64,000 nt of DNA from Helicoverpa zea (taxonomy: Eukaryota > Arthropoda > Insecta > Lepidoptera > Noctuidae): NCBI RefSeq assembly GCF_022581195.2, contig NC_061461.1, forward strand, positions 310,001-374,000. The letters run 5' to 3'. Positions 38,501 to 50,500 of this stretch are shown piece after piece (positions within the stretch are counted from its first letter, which is position 1; each line of letters starts with the position of its first letter). The position numbers and the translations under genes were made by a program. The notes beneath the pieces are model-generated. The model was not told where the DNA came from and ran no database searches. It saw only the letters and a list, made by a program, of their open reading frames with translations.

Positions 38501-41500
38501 TCGATGGTTGTTACCAGACTTCAGGGTTACGGTGTCCTCTCCCGCTCAACGGACTTCGCATAACCCTATATTTTTTTTTTATTAATGGTGTCCACGGCCG
38601 ATTTCGGCCACGGCGGCTGTTCTCATTTAAGGAGCTCAGCCAGCTGCGCAGGACATATTATAGGGCACGAGCATATGCGCAAACACAGGTGCACTCACTA
38701 TTCCTTCACTCTTATAACCCGATGAGACGGCAATCCGACACGACCGGAAAGAGATCAGGCGCAGGACCGACATTTACGTGCTCTCCGATGCACGGGTGGA
38801 TCAATCACCAACTTCCAGACTACGGGCTGCTTTGTGAAAGCTTAAGAAAGCCCACAAAGCGATTTCGGCCCGACCCAGGAATCGAACCCGAGACCCCGAG
38901 CACAGCAGCCGTGCTTGCGACCACTAGACCAACGAGACAGTCATAACCCTATAATGCCCCAATGTAACTTGCTCACTGACTGTTGACTGACAACGAGTTG
39001 CCGGGGCCTGGTTTCTGTGCCTATCATGAGGGGGGTATTTGCCGTTAGTCGGCACATTTGGCAGGCGGGTTGGCGATCGCAGTGAGGGTGTACAGTACAC
39101 GGAGGGCGCTGCTGCCCGACCTCCGGTTTTTGTCCCTTAGTCGCCTCTTACGACACACACGGGATGATTTGGGGGAACGCAATTCTAAGCCGGCGTTCCA
39201 CGGCTTAGGTATATGCTTTGTAATGTATTTTCATATTTTTTTTGCACCTACCAATACTTTCTCTCCACCACCTAAAGTAGAGAACGCCTAAAGCGTTAAA
39301 TCCGCCATTGAACATTATATGCAACAACCATTACATAAATAAAACAGAGAAAGGCGCGAGTTCTAAACTCATAAAAGAGTTGGGAAAGACGTTTGTAATC
39401 AAGAGTTTGTATAAAAGACAGAAATTAGATCACGTGAAGCCATTTGCATCCTGCATCTAAAGTCATGATTGATTGTCTCGCGGGCTAAAAGCTAAATATT
39501 TTTCCTAGCATATAACATGGTGGGTACAACATACCATGGCCTCGTTGAGCATGCCGAGGTGCATGTACTGCAGCGCGAGGTAGTAGAAGGCGAGGTGGTC
39601 GTTGTCGTCCAGCGACACCGCCCGCAGCAGCAGCTTCAGCGACGTGTCGTTGGCCGCCTCCTTGTCTATGCGCGCGTTTGTTTTCTGAACAAGAAGGAAA
39701 TTATTACATTATAAATGAGTTTGTCAGGCTTTCACGTTAAAATAGCTGCAGCTTCTTACCGAGTGAGCTGCAGGTTTAATCACCTAACAAACCATGTCAA
39801 AGTTTTCTCAAATCCGTCTAGCGGCCTCTGATGTAGAATTGTAACAACGACTGCTACTGAATAGCATCCGGGGACGCCGGGACTACGTGCTGGCACGGGG
39901 GTGTAACATCACCAGCTTCCAATTTGAAAATGGAATTCTTTATTCGATCGTAGAAAGTGAGAAAAGTGGCCAGTGTCATTCAATTAGGAATAACATAGTG
40001 TTGTAGATTCGTAATTAATGAATATTTATCGATAATCACTTGTTTTGCCGCATTCATGTTATTGTGAGAGGGAGGATAGTTTTAGGAGGGGAGAGGGGAA
40101 TGGACGTCCGATTTTCGCCAAATGAGAATACATCATCGTCCTCCGAGCTTCTTCACACCTATGTTGGGGGTTGGCTTCCAGTCTATATAGGTATGTTAGT
40201 GTCGAATAAAGGACCGACCTGTGCCTTCATCTGGTAGCCCTGTCCGGCGTAGAGGCAGCAGCGCGCCAGCATGCGGCCGCCGCGCGCGTCCTCTATCGCC
40301 AGCGCCTCCTCCGACATCTCTATGCCTTCCTCTATCTGTTTTTGAGAAAAAAGAATATTATTTAATTGTATTTTTGGATATGATTAGTGTTGTCTTTTAA
40401 ATGATTACATCTAAGAGCTTCCTCGTGATGCGGCGTCGCATCGTAGTTTTGTGTACTTGCCATACGAATTTCTGCGATGCGATTTTGTCTGGCAAATCGT
40501 TTAGTAGGGTAACCATATCTTCAAGTATATCGTTTTTGTAGGCATAGGGCATGATGATAATAAACTCAAAAGCTCTTCAAATGAAGATTTGCTCATTTAA
40601 AATAATAAAAAACATATATCTGCTTCAGTTCTCAACCCATTGTACCTTCTTTCGAGTAAAATAGTTCCCATCGAGTTCATAATCGTGATAAATAAATGAA
40701 CCCAGAATCTTATTAAAATCTTTTATATGTCTTTTTAATAATAACAGCAGTCTAATAATTTTTTGCGATTCATCTTACAAATCTTAAAAACACGTCCCAT
40801 ATGGTTGACTACACTTGAAAGTGTGGTTACCGTACTAAACAGGCCGAAGAACAAAATCGCATCGTATCATCATCAGTTTTAGCAGTTTTGTGTGGGTGCC
40901 TAAGCCTAAGCAACTGCGGATTTATATAATTTTATTTGCTGATTTATTATTAATTAGAGATTGAATTTTGACATAAGCTTTGTGTAAATTATGTCAAATT
41001 GATTGATGATGATAAAAATCAGTTAATAAATAAATAATAAAATAATAAATAATGCCGGGACATTTTTCACACATGGTCGGTTAGCCCCACGGTAAGTTAT
41101 TAATTAACTTGTGTTATGGGTGCTAACACAACTGATAAACTACATATTATAACATCCAGACCACGGCCAACAAGCATGCTCATCACACAAATGTCGACCG
41201 AACCGAGAATTCAACCCGGGACCTCAGGTTCGCCAGTCCGGCATGGTGACCATTGCGCCATCGAGGAAGAGGAAGATTAGAAGATTTTATGCAACTTATG
41301 GTTTGTATAACATAGATTTACAGTTACCTATTTAATGTGATAGATTTTAATGTGCGGAATATATAAACTTATTTTTTTTAACATTTTGAGTATGTTGTAG
41401 TGTCCATTAATAGTTATTTTTTGAACTACTTAACTACTTAATGAAGATTCAATCGTATCAACAAGTGCCCTTTATCATTTTCTACCGACTTAAATTCATG

Positions 41501-44500
41501 TGTAAGTATACATACCCATCCCATCCTATAGCACGTGCTAGCAGCGACGAGCCTGAGCGGCGTGTCGTGCGGCAGCAGCGCGGCGGCGCGGCGCGCCACC
41601 CCGGCGGCGCGCACCCCCGCGCTCCAGGCGGGCGCGCCGGGCGCCACGTGCGGCGGCGCGGCGGGCGGCGCGGCGCGCGCGGGCGCGGCGGCGGCGGTGG
41701 CGAGCGCGCGCTGCCGCCAGATGTGCGCGCAGTTGAATGAGAACTTCATCGCGCGTTCTAGGGACTGGAAAATGGAACATGTATTCAAGTTTAGGAATTT
41801 GATGTTATAGTCCCCAGGCCGGCGAACAAATTTTTTTTTATACATATACATTTAAGACTTTGTGAGTGCCTTCCTTACGATGAGTCCGACAAAGTTTTCG
41901 AATGCGCAAATTTTGGTGCCGCTGCGTTTTTTAATGCTTGACTCCTGGAATTGTCGATATGACGTCACTATGACTCTTCGTACATACCTGTTTCATTTTT
42001 TAAGATTTGTTTAATAAAGTTACCTAGAAAATTGTGGTCAACTTGTCCGATAAAGATCATACCGCGTTTAGAGTGTCCACCATCCAAAAAATGTCGATAT
42101 GACGTCACTGTGTCTCCCCGTACATACATGTCAGGCAAGAATAACAATGATAGATAACATGTTAAATAGTCAGTTCGACAAGAAAATGAGAAAAAAATAT
42201 TACAATTGGAAGAAGTTTATTCTTTTTGTCAATTTCTGACTTAAATATTCACGTGCATTATTTGAGTATATTAAATTGGCATACTACTTACCAATTTTAA
42301 TTACTATTTTAGAAAAAGTAGCCTGACTAAGACGTATTGTTGATAGTTTATATTATGTTAAGAAATAATATCCCACATCTATTAATGGACTATATATCAA
42401 TCAAAAGGTCTTTTTAAGTGCAACATTTTGTCTCAACATACCACTTATCAATTCTTAGTATTTTAGAAGATATAGCCCAAATAAGGCGTATTATCGATAG
42501 GTTTTACTATGTTAGGGAATAATGTCCCACCTCTAGGTATGAACCATATGTCAATCGAAAGATCTTTTTAAGCGCTATATTCCGTCTTAACATACCACTT
42601 ACCGATTCTTAGTATTTAGGAAGACATAACTGACCTAAGGCATATTATTGATACTTTACATTGTGTTATGGAATAACATCTCACTTGAAGTTATGAGCCA
42701 TATTTCAATTAAAAGATCTTTTTAAGCGCAAGGTTGTATTAGCATAACTCCGACAAATTGTTAGTACTTTAAAAGCTAGAGCTTTTCTAAGATTATATTA
42801 TCGGTAGGTTCTGTCAAGCTAATCCATTACTTCTTTAGTAACAAATTATATATTATTTGAAAAACCTTTCCAAATGAAACATTTCGTGTTAACATACTTC
42901 CGACAAATTGTTAGTAGTTTAGAAGCTAGAGCTTATTTAAAATTATAATTATTGATAGATGTTTCCATCATCATTCATCCCATCTCTAGTAATGAGTTAT
43001 ACATAATTCAAAAGACGTTTTTAAATGCAACATTTCATATTAAAAAAACTTCGGCGAATTGTTAGTATTTCCGAAGCTAGAGCTTATATAAGATTTTTTA
43101 TCGATAGGTGTTTTCGAGTTAATAAATCCCTCCTGTAGTAATGATACATATATCATTCGAAACGACTTTCTAAATGCAACATTTACTATTAACATACTTC
43201 ACACCAATTGTCAGTACTTTATACCAAATCTTAAAATATATCTATATTTTCCGGACGGTGGACACTCCATATGCAGCATGATCTTTGTCGGACAAGCTTA
43301 CCACAATTTTCTAGTTAACTTTATTAAACAAATCTCAAAAAATGAAACTTGTATGTACGAAGAGTCATAGTGACGTCATATTGACAATTCCAGGAGTCAA
43401 GCATTAAAAACGCAGCGGCACCAAAATTTGCGCATTCGAAAACTTTGTCGGACTCATCGTAAGGAAGGCACTCACAAAGTCTTAAATGTATATGTATCAA
43501 AAAAAAATTTGTTCGCCGGCCTGGGGACTATTATAAATATAAAGGATCTTAACAAGTGTAATGTTAATTGTTTGAGGGTATAACAGACAAACTTAAAACC
43601 AGGATATTTACTGTTACGTCACAACCTTTTTATTATCCCATTGCTGGGCACAGGCTTCCTCTCCACAGGTCGATGACGCCGCCTCGACATACTGACCTCC
43701 AGCACGAGACACAGCTGCCCCCAGCGGGTGGCGGCGAGGGCCAGCAGGTCGGTGACGGCGATGGCGTTGCGCAGGGCATGTGCCCGGGCGGCCTCGACAT
43801 ACTGACCTCCAGCACGAGACACAGCTGCCCCCAGCGGGTGGCGGCGAGGGCCAGCAGGTCGGTGACGGCGATGGCGTTGCGCAGGGCATGTGCCCGGGCG
43901 GCCTCGAACTCCGCGCTCTGCGACAGCACAGCGTCCCGCACCGCCATGGCCTCGCCCACCAGCAGCAGCAGCACCACCTCCTCGTACTCGTTACGCGGGA
44001 CGAACTGGAAATACATAATCATTACTTTATTTACTTGAGAAACACTGTGTCATAGCAAGAACAAGAAACAATCTAAAAGAATCGCAAAATTAATTAAATA
44101 TTTTAAAGTTCCATTTGTTAAACTCAAGGAGTTTCAATCATTATTCATCGACATATTTTGTAGCATAACAGCGTGCTGTTCCTAAAAATGCCTTCACGAT
44201 ACCTGGGTTTGACAACTGAAAATAGTCCTAATCAAAATTCTACAATTACGACATGTTACAAAACACATTAGCCAGTGCACTAACCTGATTAATAGCAGCA
44301 TATCGCTTAGGTTTCCAAGGACCATCAGCGACATGATCGTCTCTCCGCCGCGACAACGTGCCCGTCGCAGGCACCACCGCTAACTTCTCTGGCGCTTTGT
44401 ACACCTGGAATAACAAAATTACATGTTAAATACATTGCCTACATGCCTACAGCTGTAACTGCCTTTATTTGGCGTTGGACTTTAATTATAAAGTCCATAA

Positions 44501-47500
44501 AACAAGCTGTTAACGTAATGCAGAAAGCACCATAGGAATTCCTAAGCTTATATAATAATAAATGAATTGGTTGCCAGAGATGTGGTGGTATATAGCATGT
44601 TAAATAAACATATGTATGTAGGTATAGTACAGAACATGAAGGGTAAGCAAAATATAGTCAGTTTATAACACTGTCTCTTATTTAAGTATGTTTATATTTA
44701 CTGATATAGCATACTTTATAAGCCATAATATAAGTGTACCTGTCCAGTAACGCCTCGCATGAGCACCTCGGCGAGCTGCCGCGTGAGCGTGAGGCGCAGC
44801 GCCTGCGTCGACGTCGACTCCACCGCGTTCAGCATCTCACGATACCTACACATACAAGATATAGCTATTCTTACAACTTCATAGTGACTTAATACATGTT
44901 TTACTGTGGTGGGAATGGGGCATGAGATGAGATGTTATAAAATGTACCCAATCGGAATAATTAGAGCAATCATTTACTTATTTGTGACTAAACATCTCCC
45001 TCCAGATTATTACAGGACTCTTTATTCAAACTAAATAAGGCCCTAACTTACTGACAACATCAAAGTCAGTTTTCTTAAAACAGCTGTTTACTATACTATT
45101 TACTGTCGGTGGACTTGGACCTTAGCCATTAATATAATTACGGTCATTCTATTCTAGCATTGACAGTATAATTACTTAACTAGTATTTCATAGTACAAAG
45201 TACAAGTAACGTTCACACACAACCACGCAGAAATTACATGGTTTTCATACAAACTATGCATAGCAACAGATGGCACGCGACGCTAATAGGATATAGCTCC
45301 AATCTGACGAGTAAGCCAGTTAGCATTAACTCACAACCTACATTGCTGTGTGACCGCACGGAACATGCCTCATTATTGTATCTAATGTGTGACTCAGCAT
45401 TTAAAACACGATGTGTGTAATCTTGTTATCTATTTCCTATTATGATTCTTTTTAAAGCATTGCAGTTAAAAAAGAAAAATCATGGTTGTGATTTCTTAAC
45501 AGTGAGGTAGTTGGTAATCTAGCTGAAATACGATCTGCTTTAGGCGTCGTCCTAATTGGCAGCGATCGCGCGATGGCGCGATGCGTTTTTCATCTAAGAC
45601 ATCGTCCTAATTGACAGCGATTGTACGATGACACGATGCGTTCTCGTCGTTCGATGAGTTCAAACATACAGATTTCATCAGAGTGTCCTATTTGAACTTC
45701 GCAAGTGAGATAGTGAGATCGTGAGATGAAAAACGCATCGCGTCATCGTGCGATCGCTGCCAATTAGGACGACGCCTTAGCGTCTTAATGAAACGTCTCA
45801 GAAGACGTGTTTGTGAACTGCTTATTTTGCAAATAAATATTTCCGCCAGAAAGTTATTGATTATGCAAAACGTCTTAAGAGGACGAATTGGAAATTTTGG
45901 CGCCAAGGATCTCAATTTTTCTCAGTAAATACAAAACGGATCAAAATACAACTTGGTTACCTGAAAGTTCATAATAAAAACCTTATTTTGTTAGACTTCA
46001 AAACATGATTAGGTAACTTTTATAACAGACAAAAATATATCAAACATACCTCTTTTTAAAAAGAGATTCACATATTATGGGTAAACGGGACCGATTTAAG
46101 CCTCTTAACTTTTTTAGTAGTTGAGTACATACATATTCTTTAAAATTGTAGAAGGATTTTTTATCAAATTATCATTTCTAAATAATAAAATTACAAAACC
46201 ATTGTGTCGCTTAGGACTTTTAGTTATAAGCTGGCGCGCGTATTATAATCCTCGTCCCGCTCAGACGCTCCGTCCCCTCTTGGCCCCTTAGGTGCGCGTG
46301 CCAGTTATGGAATTATTGTTTACCAATTCGTCGCCTTAAAGAGGTGAAGGTGAAACACTTACCGCCCAAAATCCTAAGACGAGCTATGGCTCTTTCTACA
46401 CATTCCACCAACAGTTGTATTCATTGTATTTTTAGACGACTTTCCAAAAAGGAAGAGATTCTCAATTCAGATTTTTTACATGTTTTTTTTTCTTTTTTTT
46501 TTTTTAATGTGGGACTATGATAAAGTAATCCTCACCTATCGATAGCATTCTGCAGCCTGCCAGCTCGTATGTGCAGTATGGGCACTCTCTGTAGGGCTGT
46601 CTCGAGCGTGGGGCCCGCGTGGGCGTTGGCGCCCGTGCGTTGTAGGTACAGCAGGGTCAGGTCTGAGGACAGCTCGAAACTGCGGATCTGGAGAAGAAAA
46701 GGTGGTTTAAGTACCAATACATAAGTTTTGAAACCTTTAGGGAATTAATAAAAAGTCCTATTTATAATAGTTTGATAAGATATATCTACATGTTCTTGTG
46801 TTCTCACCATTTCATTTTCCCTCTCGGCCTGCTTGTACCGGCTGGTGGAGCCGGGCACGGTGTTCAGCTCCAGGCACAGACCCTTGATGGCGTACGACTC
46901 CGCCACGATGCGGAGACTGCGACTGTAATAGGTATATTAAATATTGAGCGAAGGGATTTTGACACAGGGACTCCAAAAAAAGATCGAATATCAATTGGAG
47001 AATTCGAAGAGATCGTTACTAAATAACAGTCGTAGGATTAAGCATCGCTTGGCGGGTTCGGTTCGTGGATGGGTGATCACTGACTATCCATCTCCATCTA
47101 GGTATGTTAGACCCTACCATAGTTGGGAACAGGCTATCAGATATCTTCAGATGTTTAGGTAGGTATAGGTAGAAGAAATAAGTGTGGGCATTGCCGTACT
47201 GTTTGTTCATGCTAGATATCATAAGTCATCAATGTTAACAGCACCCGGAGCTCACTACAATGAATCAGTATTGTTTAGCAATTACCTTAGTGGAACTGAA
47301 CTACGTGCAACAAGATTAAAACCGATTACGTGTATGTCGTGATTAATACAACACTTCATCATAAATATGTAGGTACATCTTACTTAGTGATAAAAAAAAT
47401 GTACGAGTGTAAATGCATAATTATGGATTAGTCATCTCGCTATTTTCATGTACATATAAATAGACCATTATGTTTCATGATTACATTGTGTACATAATTG

Positions 47501-50500
47501 TATTATTTAGAGACCGAGCGGTAATTAGCACCGAAAATGTTGAGGATAAATCCCAATAAAGTGTCAAAAGTATGACGAATGAGCTGCGCGCGTAAATAAT
47601 TCAATTATTATTGTCTTTATGTTGCTATGGACCAAGGAGCAAGTAAATACAGAATGGTCACTCTGTTTTATAATATTTTTTTAAGGTATGCTCTTGAAAT
47701 GCAACCGATAAATTGGCTTATAATGAGTATATATGTTCTGCTCCATATTTTACAAATCATAACCCATAATACCCAGATAGTAACGCTTCAATTCATCCAA
47801 TTTATTTGCAAGAATGTATAGCACCTGATAGCTGTCTACATAATATTTACTATGCACATGGCATGTACCAGTTTGTTTAGAGTTTGTCATGCGCGATCGT
47901 CTGATACTCGTGATTTAGATGACGTCAGATGGAACACGTGTAGCAGCTATCCATATTAGATCCCTAAAATATAAACTTTTGTTTACACTAGAAAGTCTAG
48001 TAGATAACATTGGATTTGTTACACATGTGGTATGTCGTACAGAATATAGATTTAGTCATAAAGACCAAGGTGAACCGTACATGCAAAAGCTTTACTCATG
48101 GTCATATGACATCATGCAGTGGGTAAGTTGTATTTGCAAATTTTAGTTAACTTAGTTAAGTGTGGGGTTAAGTGGGGACGCTTAACTAAATTTTAGCGTC
48201 GGGACACCTTTTCACACACGGTCGGTAAGTTATTAATTAACTTGTGTTATGAGTGCTAACACAACTGATAAACTACATATAGCTACATATATACATATTT
48301 CTAAATACATATTGTAACACCCAGACCACGGTCAACAAGCATGCTCATCACACAAATGTCGACCGAGCCGGGAATCGAACCCGGGACCTCAGGTTCGGCA
48401 GTCCGGCATGGTGAAATTAAAAGTGGCATTAGTTTCGTAAATATAAATTAATTAATTAAATACTGTCCTCGTTTGTCAGTTGTTTTTTTTTATGATGTGC
48501 AATAATTGTGCAGTATATGTTACTTTTACACTTGACTACATACAGTTACACAATGATTATGCGTGCAGTTTCGTGAGCACAGCGGGTGTGAGTCAACAAA
48601 TCCATTCAGCCATAAATAGCAGCCGTGGGTGTTGCAACAATCTGCTTTTGACTTTAATTACTGTTAATTTGGCACTCTGTGCAGTGAAGTAAACAAACTA
48701 TTAATGGGAAAAAAGTTAATTAGTACTATTACTAGTTAAAACTGGTTTTGATACAGAGTCTGATTGCAAACAATTCTATTGTAATGAATGAGTAACAACT
48801 GAGATAAGTGCACGGAGGACATGCTCACTCTATGTCCTAAGGATTGTAAATAATGATCTATTGTTTGTTTGAGATATAGCAAACAATGTAATGCTATTAA
48901 TATTTTGATGGCAATCTTCATACACTCTGATAAGGTCAATGCAATTTATTTTTTTTGCATTTGACATTATTATTTAAATTAACTGTTTTGATATTGTTAT
49001 CAGTGCAGTGTTGAGTATATTATTATTTCACCATGTTTCTATAAAATGGAATAGCTAGCCATAGTACCAGACTGGAGTTTGTTAATAGAATTTCTTTGAA
49101 AGCGGCGGGCACTAAGAAGGGATTATTTGATTAAGTACAAACAAATATTGAACTCACACAGGTAACTCTTTCTCTGTCAAAGTATTCAGCTCCGCCAGTT
49201 TATAATTTTTGAGTGCATCGTCATATGCTCCACACGCATAGTTCAGCTTTCCGAGCAGTAGATGAGCATCCAGTGCCACTCCAGCCCTCTTGCCCGCCTC
49301 GTCTGTGGCCAGTGTGAGGTAGCCGCGGGCTTCGGAGAGCTCTCGCTGTGCCCTCTCGATGTTCTCCTTGCTGGGCGGCCATTCTTCCAGGTGGGCTTCA
49401 AGCTTACCCTCCCCGATGAGGAAGTGGGCGAGGCTTTCTGTTAACACAATGTATATTATGAGTCATTATGTTTATATGGTGGATTACTACAGATAGGATT
49501 TACTTATATAAGGCTAATGTCAAAACTCTATGACTAGTAAGCATATCCTTAGATAAATAGGTTATTGAAATCCAAAGTAAATGTTAAAGACAAGAGTTAA
49601 TATTCACTTGTCTTTATAGTTCGGCCATTCAGAGAATGCGTTCCTGACACGTCGCGATTGAACTGACGACGTAACTTTGCAATGGCGTTGCAGTTACGAT
49701 AAAAATATTTTTGCTGGTTGTTTACCGTTTTAACAATTGAGGAGCATTAAAACAACATTATTATATCAATAATCAATGAATGTAGTTACGTCGTCAGTTC
49801 AATCGCGACGTGTCAGGAACGCATTCTCTGAATGGCCGAACTATAATGGATCCATGTTTTGGTCATCCAAAAGGTTTAATGGATTACAATAATTTAACAG
49901 GGTTGTTCCATTGCATGTCAGAAAGTTATCTTTCATGTTATTATATTAATGGCTACCAATCACTTTTCCCCATGCCATTGTAAAGGTTTTGTGTCATGAC
50001 TACAGGAAAAAAGCAACATCTATATATCTTAATAAATAATCTTCTTCCGTAGTGTTGTTTTAATAAACATAATAATGGTTTTACCCATTTGATAAGCAAT
50101 GTATATTTTTAAAATGAAATATTTGCAATAAAGAGCTGATATCATTTTATTAAAAAAGAAACTAATTATTTACAGAAACTGTAGTGACCTTGGTTACTCT
50201 TCACTGGCCTAAACCATCAAAACTTAATGAATCTGTAACTGGCATTCAAAGAAATATGAATAAATAATCATCATAATAAACCAATAGTTTGGGCATGGCT
50301 TATGTTTTCATGTTTATCACATACATACATGACATCAGCTCACGTGCGCTGTGTCCTGAACATATTCTGATAAGCAATAACACAGTATTTTTAAGCTCTC
50401 ATGATAACAACTGCCTGCCCATCTCTGAACTAGAACGTTACGAGTGCCTGAAAGCAATGCGAGTGTACAGAGAATACGTAACGCGTGTCACTGACCATGC

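Larger units (their letters stand above)
36679..39215 (-). mobile_element. RTE retrotransposon copy 2, internally deleted, with nested SINE
   Basis: Located in TTC7 intron 10. The 3' end matches copy 1 (the same CATCATCTCAGCCATAGG start on the plus strand). About 0.7 kb corresponding to 4775-5490 of copy 1 is missing at the join near 37470, which removes the RT fingers and much of the palm, although the FADD box remains. The 5' part extends beyond copy 1 and encodes an APE endonuclease: VYAPTSSH, VVMGDFNAKLG, NEIDFFM and SDHR (37924-38496). Frames are broken in several places. Sequence to about 39215 (AAGAGGCGACTAAGGG on the minus strand) looks like RTE 5' UTR. A SINE interrupts it at 38571-38941. 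Confidence 0.85.
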
